From assembly GCA_025449115.1 (NCBI GenBank), contig JAHLKC010000003.1, positions 547,371 to 611,370 of the forward strand: DNA of 64,000 nt. The letters are read 5' to 3'. This DNA is from Chytridium lagenaria (lineage: Eukaryota > Chytridiomycota > Chytridiomycetes > Chytridiales > Chytridiaceae). Shown piece by piece: positions 25,973-37,377 of the stretch. A program made the translations under genes and the position numbers. Under the pieces are notes generated by a model, which saw nothing but the letters and a program-made list of their open reading frames with translations, had not been told where the DNA came from and made no database searches. The number at the start of each line of letters is the position of its first letter. Within the stretch, counting starts at the first letter, position 1.

Positions 25973-28900
25973 ATGGCCGCCATGGTCGGGACCATCCCAC
26001 CGGCCTTCGCCACTACCGCCATCCCAAAGTCTGAGATTTTAAAGACACTTGCCAACCATCCACCGCTCATGGAACTTACTGACTTAACCGATGAGGAACT
26101 CGATGACCGTCTGGAACGAGATGAACTTTCCAAGTTCCACACCAACCTCGAATACCTCCGATCCCTCTACATCGACAACTTTTCCCGTCTTCGTGAAGAA
26201 GTGGACCTTCTCGTCATTAGATCTTCCCGCCTTGAAAGAATTGGTGTGGATCCGAGAAGTCAGAATGTTGCAGCGCTTCGGACGGAGTTGAGACAAATTA
26301 GAGAGTCTTTTCTGTTTGGGGAACTTACAGTTGCGGTATTGGGACCGGGGGAGTTGGAAAGTCGACTTTGTTAAATCGGTTTGTGGGGAGACGGAATATC
26401 TTTGGAGCGGGCTCCACTCTAGCAAACTTTGCGTTCGTTCATACAAGTAATACTAGGATGCATTCACCTTCTGGAATAGTGAGTGTTTTGTTTCCTAATG
26501 GCATTACTTCAAATCTGTATTTATGATGTGTTTAGAGCATCCCACAACGAAGGACGCCGATCTCGTACTGGTTAACCATGAGCTAGAGTCCTTGAAACAC
26601 GTCACCTTTTTTGATACCATAGCTTCAGACAATACTTCCCTCAGCTCCTCCACTATCTCCTTTTCCGGCATCGACATGGACGATCCAGCCATCCTATCCA
26701 TATCTGTTAGCGGAACCCGAGCATCGTCATCCCAAGCTCCAGAATCATCTCCTATTGCTCTACCCACCCCTACTGCTTCCGGACCAACCTCACCGAAATC
26801 TTTTGCATCGACCCGCGACCCATTACCATTGCTTGAATCTGAAGGCGTGGATGTGGTCATTTTTGTGGTATCACCGTCGAACCTCTCCCAGGTGCCGCGA
26901 TCGCTTATCTTGAAGTCGTTGGGAGCCGCGACAGTACCAATACTAGTCGTAAATAAAATGGATTCCGTATGGGATGTCATTCATTCCAAGGGAGGCGACA
27001 AGGCATTGGTGTCTGGTTACGAAAGCTGGAAAGCAAATGCTAATGCAATGGTTCGGAACCAGATTCTCGTCCCTGGATTGCAGCAGTTTTATATTTCCGC
27101 TGTCAGGGATTCCGCTCTTAGTGATCTTGAGGATTTGGAAGCAACACTTTCACATCTCGTCAAAAGAAAAAAGATTGTGAAGACCCTTACAGCCACTTGC
27201 AGGTTGCAAGGTCTTGCGGCCTCGTATGAAACTATCGTAGCCTCACATTGTGAACAGTTGCAGAAGGCATCTGGGTTCTTGTCTGAAGTTACCGCTATTA
27301 CTGATGACGCAAAGACTCTTACTGGCTTTGAGCATTCGCTTACGATTGCTGTTGCAACTGCTTTCCTTGACGCGATTGAGGATATGGGGATTCTTAACGA
27401 TAATGTCTTCGACCCTCTTCCTGAAGGTGGAGCACAATCTCTGCATCCTTTCATCGCCGCTATCCGTCTTGAACTTGGTATCGACATTCTCTCCGTTTCC
27501 GACCCCACCAACACTGGCTCTTCCGATACCCATCTCCGCACTAAAATCATTGAACTCCTCCGTGTCGCCGTGGACGGCTCTGATACCCATTCTGCCTCCG
27601 CTGCCTTCCGTCTTTCGCAACTTCACCGTCCCACCACCCCAACTTCTAAACTCGACACCTGGCTCCGTCATCTTCGTCTCGCAGCCGCTAAGAATCATCT
27701 CCGAGCTCAAATTGAGCTTGGTCGTGCGCTTGAAGGCCGGGACCCTGTCGACGCTATTCGGTGGTACCTGAAGGCCGCGGAGAAGGATCATCCGTTGGGA
27801 TGTTTGGAGTTGGCGAGGTGTTACTTGGAGGGTATTGGGACGGAAAAAAGTTTGACGTCTGGGGTGCATTGGTTGAGGAAGGCGCTTGGGGAGGGACGGT
27901 GGTGGCCTGGAAAGGCGACCGCAGCGAGAGAGTTGGCGAAGTGTTTGGAATCAGGGATTGGAGTTGAGAAGGATCCGCATGAGGCAACTTTGTGGGCAGC
28001 GGAAGCGAGGCTTGCGGCGAGGGAAGGGGTTACAACGGCGATTGATAAGATTTTGCAGATGTTTTCGACGGACAGAAGGCCAAGGTGAGATTATTTACTT
28101 TTTGGCGAACGTACTAAATGCTTTAATCTATAGAACGCCTTACGCTGTCGCATCTTTCTTGGATAGGCTGTGGGATCAACTCCAAATGCATCTTTCGCAC
28201 GAACGCCATCGATTTGCAAACGCCACCGCAAAGTCCGTTCCAACCGTTGCTGCGACCGATGGACCCGAATCTGCCTTATTTAAAAAAATCATTTTGGAAG
28301 AGGTTCAGTCAATATTTAATGAATGGACTGGTGGATACCTCGACGAGGACGCGGATGAAGTCGACGACGACGATGACGAGTCTGATGAGGGCAAATCTTC
28401 GGATTTTCCAACGCCATCTATTCTGGATGGGGAGGCATCCAATCTTGCAACTTTCCTGGAATCTATACTCACTGCATCCTTTCCTGGCGCTTCATATCTT
28501 TCTGAAGCTTCTCGCATATCCTCGCTTCTATTCAACTATCGTTCAAACTCATCGGAGCCCAGTAGCCCTAGCAGTCTCGGTCCTGTCCGCCCTAATCCTG
28601 TCTTTAACCTTTTCCTGGCCACTGTCGCCTCACCGACCACAACCTCAGCAACGCCAAGACGGCCCACCGACACGGCTGTTGACATGCTCCTCTCTTTATT
28701 AGAGACCTCGTGGGCGACCTCCGTGTCGCGCCTCGTTGACGGCCTTAATGCTGTTTTGAAGCCCGTTGCAAGCGCTTTGCAGAAGGAACATGATGTTTGG
28801 ACCCGGCGCAGAGATTGGGCTACAGCTTTGTCGACGGAATGTAAAACGAGGTACGATGATTTGAGACAGGACATTGTCAAAGCTTTGCTGGAGACAAGGG

Positions 28901-31900
28901 AGGCGGCGGCTTCACCTACTGCCACACCAACCACTGCAGCAAAGACGCCGACAAAGGTGCCGTCACCTCTGACTGTGGCCTCTGAGAAAGCTAAAGCATC
29001 GTCACCTAACGAGAAAAGGTTGTCGAGGGTTAAATCAACTCTCGGGTTGGCCAAAGGCGGGAAAGACGCAGCTTGGATGACGTCCCCTACCACAGAAGAT
29101 CCTGTTAGCGTGAAAGGTGCTGGACCTGAAGAAATTCTTAAAATGCCTTTTGTTTGGGAAGGCGCTTCCATAATTATGAGCTCTCAACTTCTCGACGAAG
29201 TCACCGGCAGTCTTCCCTCAGACGCCTGGGATTGGGGTTCAGATAGTGAAAATGCGTCTATAGCCGCTGCCGGTCACGGCGCTAAAGTCGATGACCTTCT
29301 TGATAAAGGTGTGATCTCCTACTCCACCATGGGTCCAAACAACTCTGAAGCCCTAAGTCTCTGGGCGTCAAGCTCAACGACTTGCCGAATCCTCGGGCGA
29401 CCTCATCCGTGAAGCAAATGCCGCTTTCCAACCTTGGATGCGCGGCGAGAATGCAAGGAAATTTCCAGAGCTCACTTGCACATCTTACCAATGCTTGGCA
29501 AAAGACGAGTCTGTTCGTAAGCATAGCCGCGAGGATCATACCGGATTCTGAGGCCATCAAGGCAATCATGACTGCTTGAAGGGGGATGCAGTTGTTTAGC
29601 ATTGAGGCTGGTGCAAGTGCCGCTAGTAGAGCCGGGACGACGCAACCGAGTGTGGTGACATCAGCGAGTAATTTGGCACATGGGAGGGGACCGTCGATCC
29701 TTGTGTGGATTATGCGGTTGTTGATCAATATGGGACATGCTTACCTTACCATTGGGAAGGTGAATGTGGCAGGGAAATGGTATGAGGGAATATCAGACTT
29801 TGTGAGAACCTTCTTGCAGCACGTCCTGTTACAGACGCGCCACTCTCTACAAACTCTTCAAATCGCCCTCGCAGCGTCCGTCGTACTGGTTCAACATCCT
29901 CCTCTTCGATCCTCAAACGTGGCCCAAAGCTCTCCTATTTCCATCGTTCCACCATCCTCAGCCAAGTCCGCGCTCTCACCCATCGTGGTCTGTGTTATGC
30001 CACATCTGGCGTAATGGACGAGGCTATCCGATGTCAAACGCAAGGTCTTGCCCTCCTCCATCGTTACGGATCCCGCATAGGAGAACCCGAAACGACTTAC
30101 CGCGCCGCTATTGAAGCTAACCTCGGCAACATCCACTACTCCCGAGGCCGCTTGACCTCTGCTATTTCCCATCATGCAAGGCTGCCATGTTGTTCCTCCA
30201 AGTCGATGATACAGGTGCCCATGCGCGGGAGCTTGGAAATTTAGGAGCGCTTTGGGTGGAGGTTGGTAAGACTTTAAGGAATTTACAGTGGAGCAGAGAG
30301 GCGCATTTGGCATTTGCGCAGGTAGTGGATTCCGGGGATGCGGAGGTAAAAATGAATAAGGCGTATATGGCGCCGAGCACTGGGATACCTGTGAGGACGA
30401 ATTCGGGGCGGAGGGGTAGACCTGTTGCTCCGCAAGAGATTGAGAGTCAGCCGGGGAAAGTTTACCGGGTTGGGATACCTTACAGCGGACGGGGCAATGA
30501 TTTGGGGATCAATTTGAAGGCGGGAGATAAAGTTACTGTTGTGCTTCTCATGGACGATAAAACCACGGTTTTGGGTCAGACTGCAGGAGGATTGCAGGGC
30601 ACGTTCCCGATATCATGTCTATTGCATGATGTAGAGGAAGATGCTGGGGGTTCGACGACCAACATCGCGCCTGCTCCTCCTGCACCGGGGGCGTTTGGAG
30701 ATTACATGGAATTGATGGATCGGTATTTGGAGCATTTGAAGGGAGTACCAGAGTTAAACGGGAGTGTGGGCGGGGATGAGGAAGGAGGACATTGTGGAAC
30801 GCCGTATGTGGAGTTTGGATTGGGAATGTTGAGGGATGTGGTGCAACTTGGTGCGGAGACAAATGAGGTTGCAGTGAATATTGGTATGTTCACCCCTCTT
30901 GTTTATTTGTCCACATCGCATTTTCTTGCCTTATTTATTTCAGACTAACTCTTATTTTTTTTTAAAGCTGTCGCTGAAGTCATGTTAAATCAACCTTACC
31001 GCGCCATCGCCTCACTCTTAAAACTCGTCGAAGGACCCCGTTCCGGCTCCAAATCCAGCTCCTCAACTCCCCGTCGCATTCCGTCTTCTCTCCATAAATA
31101 CGCCTCCCTCGCCCTCTCCTCTTCCTTCCTTATCCTCGCCCTCTCTAACGAGGATGAAACCGGCTCTTCTCTCTACAACCCTGATGGCTCCGATAGGTTC
31201 GCAGGTCGCGGGACCGTCGACTCTCGGCGTCTCAACCTCCTCTTATCAGGACTCGGCGTCCCATCGTCTATCCAAGAACTTGAAAAGATCACGCGTGCAG
31301 ACGTGTTCCCGATTTTATCGAACGTGAGAGGCAGCGGTGGGGACTTTCATATTGGAGGGGTTTCGGCGCCTGTCAGTGGGACGATGGATGGAGTTGCGAC
31401 ATGTATTTTGGGTGTGTTGGAATGGATTACTGGGCTTTGGATTAGGGATTTGGATGCCGAGGAGAGTGGGGGATGGATGGACCGAGGCGCGAAGAAGGTT
31501 GCGGAGGCGGTCGATAAACATGTTATTGCAGTGAAACTTGTGGATGAGGCAGGAAGGAGGGGTGGGTCACGGGGTTTGGATGATCCGAATATTAAGGGGG
31601 ATGCGAGTGTGTTTACGATCGCAGCTGGATTGAGGTATTTAGAAGCTGCTATTGGGAGACTGAATGGTGAGTACCCGCTTTCTTCTTTCATTCACAGGTT
31701 CCCTCCTCCTCTCCCCCTCCACCCCCTTTGTTTAGCGTAGTTTCTAATATTTCCTTCTTTCATCGATTGCAGACAAACAAGTCGGCCGTTCTGATTCCGT
31801 CTCCTCAATATCCTCCTCCTCCTCCCTCACCCACTCTGCCGGCGCCTCCCGATCCCAACTTCTCGTGTGGTCATGGGCCGTCAACAACACCCGCCTCCAA

Positions 31901-32614
31901 GTCTGCTCGAAATGCGCACCCAAAGCTCTCCGCGTCTCTGTGACCGGGGACGCATCTGGTGCGTTATCCCATACAAGCGACGTCTTCCCATGTGAGCATC
32001 TCCGCGCCTCGGCCGTAAGCCCTCAGGCCGACTCCAAAGCACCGGTTGTTATTTCCTCTACAACGCCGTCCATATCCACTGTGTCTGAGAAGAAAGGAGA
32101 CGGTGATCTCGTGGCGGAAGCCGCGGAGGAGGTTGTCGCAAAGATGATTCGAAGGGTAAGCGCTGGACGGTTATGGTCAAGAGGCAAGGCAGGACGTGAT
32201 GCTCCCACCACACCCACCACCGCCACCCAACCCGTCCCAGCCAACCGTCGTTCATCCATCCGCAAAGAGCCTCTGTGGAAGTACGAATCCAAAGAAAATG
32301 CTAAACCCAATACGCCTCTCGGAGACGACGATCTTGTGGAGGTGTTAAAGTATGCTTTGAAGGGCTTAGAGGAGAATGTGATGGATAAAGAGCGGGAGGC
32401 CAGTGGTGGAAGAAGAGCGGCGAGAACGACACCGAGTTGGATTAATATGTTTTATGAGGATGCCACAGCGGCTGTGAAGCATTTGAATGGAATTAGGGCT
32501 GAGGAGGGCGGGAAGGGGCGGTTGGAGCAGGTTGTAGAAGATGGAGAGGAGGAGGGAGATGAGCAGTTGCCTATGTATCATCCGTCGGAAGCGGTGATGG
32601 TTAGCGGGGTTTGA
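25973..32614 (+). CDS. Very large P-loop GTPase with Sel1-like, TPR and SH3-like domains
   Basis: Exons about 25973-26478, 26536-28084, 28134-30883, 30968-31666 and 31773-32614 (about 2,100 residues). The N-terminal helical region is followed by a Walker A/G1 loop, read as G-P-G-G-V-G-K-S-T if one G is restored at 26352. A G3-like D-T-I-A follows, with G4 VPILVVNKMD (27 kb) and G5-like SAVRD. Next come Sel1-type repeats (AIRWYLKAAEKDHPLGCLEL, ARCYLEGIGTEKS, AKCLESGIGVEKDPHEA), an acidic linker, helical segments and degenerate TPRs (LSNLGCAARMQGNFQSSLAH, LLINMGHAYLTIGKVNVAGK, THRGLCYATSGVMDEAI, AIEANLGNIHYSRGRLTSAI). An SH3-like domain follows (YRVGIPYSGRGNDLGINLKA ... GLQGTFPISCLL). The C-terminal about 500 residues are unassigned. 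The TPR region has three or more frame changes near 29,340-30,180. The architecture suggests a signalling scaffold; substrate unknown. Confidence 0.75.
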
Positions 32615-32934
32615 GGAGGGCTCGAAGTTCCGGTGGTCTTATTTTGATGGGAAACTTTTGAACGAATTTGTGTCTATTTTGCTTATACTTGCACTGCTTC
32701 TCATTTTCTCATGTTAAAACTTTGTTTTCAGTTGGTTTTTAGTTGGATACTTTTGTATGTTTATCTGTTTTGATTTATCTAGAGTTTTTACGTCTTTTAC
32801 TGTTGACTTTAGACTCCCGCACATTAAAACACTACGTAATTGGCCATTATGCGTTTCTGCATTGAGAACTTTCATCCGTTCTCTAATTTCCATTTTACAT
32901 GCGTGTTTTTTAAAAATCAAGATTTCAGTGGCAG
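32615..32934. other. Convergent intergenic region
   Basis: A/T-rich 3' flanks of the GTPase gene (+) and the USP-like gene (-). No coding support. Confidence 0.5.
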
Positions 32935-34222
32935 TTAGAAGAAGACGGCTGTTTTTAACATAAAAAATATCCGCTTAACAAAGACAAAAAACATCACGCA
33001 CCCCCAAAAACATGGTATAATCATCATCCACCTTCCTGTGACAAAAACTATATCGACATAACCCAGATTATGCCCGTCAGCGGCAAGGTTCTCACAAACA
33101 AGCACTTCAAGCCCCTCCTCCTCGTACCTTGAAAGTGCCTCAACCTCATCTACCTTTTCATTCCGACATCTAATCCACCTCTCCCCACTCGTTCCCGCGA
33201 GTTCCGCCAAACCCCCAATATGATGTTGTCTCACCATCACATACTCCCCGGTACTAGCATCCCTCACCATCCCTGCCACAATCCTAAACTGATGTGGTCT
33301 AAAAAATTCAGAGTTTCGGGAAATAGCAAACGTAGGTGTTTGACAAGTCACCCTTATAGGTTGGGGCGATGCGGTGGAAAGAAAGCCTGTATCCCGTCTG
33401 AGGAGGACGAAGAGAAGTGGCGGCATTTCACGGGATTGAGGACGACTTTGAGCAATTGTTTCTTGGTTGTTAAGACGGAGTGGACATTTATCAAAGGGAC
33501 ATCGGAAGGGGAGGGTGAGGCCTGACATGCGACGGTCAACGAGCTCTTGGAGAGTGACAGAGTGCATTGAAAGAGGGGAGGAGGCGGAAGCGAGGACTGG
33601 TAGTTCGAGGATGCTTAAGGTCGTGTAGTTTGATACGACATCAGTTTTGCATTGAGGGCAGGACGTTTCCCAGCGTTCTTCAAATTGATATGATTGTGAA
33701 CGGAGGATATGTTGGAGAAGGAGGGAGAGGTGGTCGGAGGATGTTGGTGTGGAGTTGGGAAGTGATGCTAGTGGGATTCAGGAAAGCAAGAGAGGGAACA
33801 GATGATGTTGATGTGTAGCCACCGTGGACGAGGAGATCGGAAAGGCGGGCGTGAAGAGCAGTGGGGCGAATGGAAGAAGGATTTAGATGTGAGAGCGACC
33901 GCATAGAGGTGAGGAGGACACGGGATTGTTGGGAAAGTTGATGTACGTCGTCTTGTTCAGGTAGTTTCAGAATGCGATCAAGAAGAGGTGTACAGCGGAG
34001 ACTTTGAATTAGGGCATGGAGACGGCTGATGGATTGAGGATCTGCGATGCCGGTAGAAGGGAGAAGCCCCAACCATGCCATCGGTAAAAGGTTTTGACGA
34101 AGTAGGAGGTCCATAATCCTAAAATAAAATGTGTTAGATCGTGATCCTACCATGTGTAGCTGCCACCATCCAACGACGGTCCAGAAACAGCATTGAAAAG
34201 CTTGAAAAATCGTCGGTCCCAC
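32935..34222 (-). CDS. Ubiquitin-specific protease-like protein, catalytic residues apparently lost
   Basis: The USP fold is recognised by order of blocks: helical start SISRLHALIQSLRCTPLLDR; SLLLQHILRSQSYQFEERWE followed by the zinc-knuckle Cys pair CPQC; YTTLSILELPVLA; VTLQELVDRRM; a second Cys pair in FRCPFDKCPL; MPPLLFVLLRRDTG; and the C-terminal box FRIVAGMVRDASTGEYVMVR before RWIRCRNEKVDEVE. In active USPs this last box reads H-x-G-x(n)-G-H-Y and the first box has N-x-C. Here the G-H-Y position is G-E-Y and no Cys is visible at the Cys-box position. A frame change near 33,780 joins the halves. The stop at 32935 is uncertain; the real end may be upstream of the hydrophobic tail. Confidence 0.55.
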
Positions 34223-34267
34223 ACTGCTTCTTTATCCACAATGGAGATGGAAGATCGGATATCCTAC

Positions 34268-34597
34268 CTCTTGCGCTGCAATGTCCGGTCGACCCCTCTT
34301 CTTACTCTTTGAAGATCCTCTGTCGATGTGATTCACTAAAGACGACACCACCGATGCCACCTCCGACGTCAGCCGATTCGCTCGGTCCAGAGATTCTAGG
34401 GCATGCTTGACGCTAGGGTTCTCCTGCACGATACATGAAGAATGTTAGGTGTCAAACAATCCAGCCATAAGAGCTTTCAGGGTTTACTAAAAAGTGAGCG
34501 CCGCCGGGAGACAATAATAGTCCCGCAGATTACTCACAGATGATGACGGAGGATACTGCTGCATCGGTGGAGTCCCCAATGTCGAGGTGAGGTCCAT
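34268..34597 (-). CDS. Two short coding exons, either a small protein or the 5' part of the USP-like gene
   Basis: Exon 34538-34597 encodes 20 residues (MDLTSTLGTPPMQQYPPSSS). It splices in phase 0 to 34268-34423 (52 residues, helical VKHALESLDRANRLTSEVAS and basic SKSKKRGRP). A phase-0 donor gtagga follows and could join about 34130-34240 and then the USP-like gene. Family not recognised. Confidence 0.45.
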
Positions 34598-34798
34598 TCC
34601 GTCACAACGTTGAGAATAAAGTTTTTGCTGATGGATGGTATTTTTTTAATATTTCCTCTTTGCCAATTTTTTTGGATACAACTTGGTGGCCAGTACGGCA
34701 TAGTATCTGCGAGTGGCGAGAGCTTAACGTCAGACTCAAACTGGAAGTTGCAAGTGATAAGAATAAAGAGGTGAAAAGTTCGTATTTATTCGACTTCC

Positions 34799-36997
34799 TT
34801 AATTCTCTGCAAGCCAGAGAGCCATGTTCACCCAGTGGTTCAACTCAGTGTCAACACGGTCATTCAATGAGTGGGAATTTCCAGGGAACACCAAACACCT
34901 GCTCTTAACTCCACGTCTCTTCAGAACTCTAAAGTAATCCAGGCTCTGACTCATCGGCACCCTTTTATCGGCGTCCCCCAAGCAAAGCATTAAGGGCGTT
35001 TTAACCTTATGAATCTGTGATATGGGCGACATGGCATACATAGTCTTGTAATCCTCAGCACTAGGCACACCCGTGATATCCCATGAAATACCACACTCCA
35101 CTGCGCACCAATCGGGAATGTCAGTGATGGACATCATGTGCGCAATGTTGGCAACAGGGTTACGGGATACGGCGGAGCGGAAGGCATCGGGAAATTTGGC
35201 GATAAGCCAGAGGGTGAGGAATCCACCGTGAGATCCACCCATGACGACCTGCTGGGACGGTTCGAGGGTGGGGAAGGCCGCATAGGTGGCTTTGGAGGCC
35301 AACATGCAGTCTTCAACGTCATATTCTCCACAATGACCGGGAAGAACCTCAATGCAGTGCTGACCGTAACCGCTGGAACCACGGAAGTTGACAAGAGCAA
35401 GGGCGAAACCGAGGGAAAGGAAGTAGTTGTTAAGCGGAGAGAAGGTGGTCGCAAAGGCACCGTGAGGGCCACCATGAGGCTGGAGAATCAGGCGAGTGGA
35501 TGAGGTGACCTTGGGTGGAAGCAAGACGATCACGTCTACTTCCTGGTTAACAGTGATAACACATGCGGTAGAAGAGCTAAGGAACTTGAGAGTCTCCTGG
35601 GGGATTGGTGCTGGTGAAACGACCAGGGTTGGTGAAGATGGCCACTTTATGGCGACAGCTTCACCAGTTACGACCACTTTACTGAGGATGACGGTAGGAG
35701 GTGACAAAGGGCTCTCTAAACGGACGAGAAGGCGACCGTCCTGAAGGTCAAGCAGATCCAAACTTCCTCCTTCGAATCCAGCCAACTCAGGCCCTTTGAA
35801 TCGATGTACCTTTCCAGAAATGCTGATGACGAGAAGGACATACTTTGCTCTTTCTTGTGAAGCAAAGATAACATGATCGTTGCCAATCCAAATACTACGA
35901 GGCTGGACAATAGCTCGAGGCCATAAACCTGTAAACGCGTCCAGACCATCAGGTGAAACAACCTTGTCCACAATGATGCTACTTGACATTGCTTTCTTCT
36001 CTGCTGTGTTCCACTTGACTAGAGCCAGTTTTGAACAAGAGACATGGAAAAGCACGTCGTCGGTCGTCAAGAAAACCAGCTTGCTTCCATCGGGGCTAAA
36101 CCGAGGCCACAGTACATTGTGAGCCTCAAAGTCAAGGTTGACAGGCTTGGCTTTTGACGTTACTACAACCCCCTTATCTCCTTCAGATGCAGCGGAAGTC
36201 CCCACCTCAACCTGATAGAGATGCGATCGACGGGTGTTGAAGTGCAAAAGACCTTGTCTGTGATCTTCATTCGGATATCCAACCACTAGAAACAGACCGG
36301 GATCAGTGGGATGCCATTCCACCTGAGCCCAGGTATGCGAGTCTCCCAAGGCCGACACTTCACTTGCCGTACCCTTCACCAAATCCACAAGTACAATGAT
36401 GGATTGAACAACAGCAAGACCTTCTCCCCACTGAGTTTCATGGTCGTATTCCTCTCCCCGCGGCCGTTCGGTCGCGTTGGGACCAGAAGATGTAGAAGGC
36501 TTCTTGGTAAAGGCCAGTGACTTTGGCTTTTTCCTGTTGGCCGCGAAAGCAAAGTAGGTACCGTCCGAGTTGAATGCAGCACCGGACAGAAGACTTCCGG
36601 ACTTAACGGCGTCCCCTGCGACATCTGCAATAGGGATCAAGAGAGCAGGTAGACCATCCGGTCTAATGATTTCCAAATGCTCTGTCGCAGCATCTCCCGG
36701 CTTTTCGGGGTTGCTCTTCTTGATGATAGCGCGGAATCGACCATCCGCGCTGGACACGTTGAGAACGGCAGTGAGAACTGGGAATGGGAGGGATGGCGGA
36801 GGCTACAATGTCGAGGTTATCGTCAACAATGGAGTGGAAAGTTGAGACGGCAGTTGACGAGTTTGAGTCTACATTCTTGTAGGACCATGAACATCGACCG
36901 ATGATGGGCCCAAGAATCGTGCTGTGGAGAGCGATGCGGCTGACTGCAGGGTCTTGCAGGCAGCGATGGCATCGTTTTCTGTGATGGTGAGGGGCAT
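34799..36997 (-). CDS. Acylaminoacyl-peptidase, prolyl oligopeptidase family S9
   Basis: A serine peptidase that removes N-acylated amino acids from blocked peptides; usually cytosolic. From 36757 an uninterrupted 652-residue frame covers a beta-propeller part (LVDLVKGTASEVSAL, WAQVEWHPTDPGLFLVVGYP, WPRFSPDGSKLVFL) and an alpha/beta-hydrolase part (RLILQPHGGPHGAF, LVNFRGSSGYG). Catalytic Ser509 is in GGSHGGF, Asp597 in GDADKRVP and His629 in GNSHSL, numbered in that frame. The start continues upstream: MPLTITENDAIAACKTLQSA from Met 36997, joined by frame changes near 36,890 and 36,790. No introns are seen in the main frame, unusual for this window. Confident family call; the N-terminal start is inferred. 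Confidence 0.9.
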
Positions 36998-37377
36998 TCC
37001 GTTATTGGTGTGGGAGCTTAATGAAATTTCTTTCCCTTTTTTAATGCCAACTGGTATGAAGTCTCTCAAAGACGTCGTTAACCGAAATTTTAGGAAGAAG
37101 CGGTTAGAGAAGAGGCTGCGTTAGCAGCACTTGTACTCTCCATTCCCATTTATTCTTCCACTTTAGTTTGAGACGGTCCTTTTTTTACCGTTAGGTAAGC
37201 TTGGGATGCTGGTGGAGACGTATTTATTTATTTACCTCAAGGCACACAAATATCAATCTCGACAGGTTATGTACAGATGTATGTAATAAGGGCTTATGAA
37301 ACGAAAATCATACAAAAAAATAGAACTTGAAAACTCCAACTGCAAAACAAGACACTCGTCTTTGGAGTTTCTCCCTC
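36998..37377. other. Intergenic between peptidase and coiled-coil membrane protein genes
   Basis: Contains the 5' flank of the peptidase gene and the 3' flank of the coiled-coil gene. No gene recognised. Confidence 0.5.

Noticed and set aside
34799..36757. Plus-strand reading frames overlapping the peptidase gene (for example 35138-35503)
   Set aside because: They mirror the codon structure of the well-supported S9 peptidase on the minus strand.
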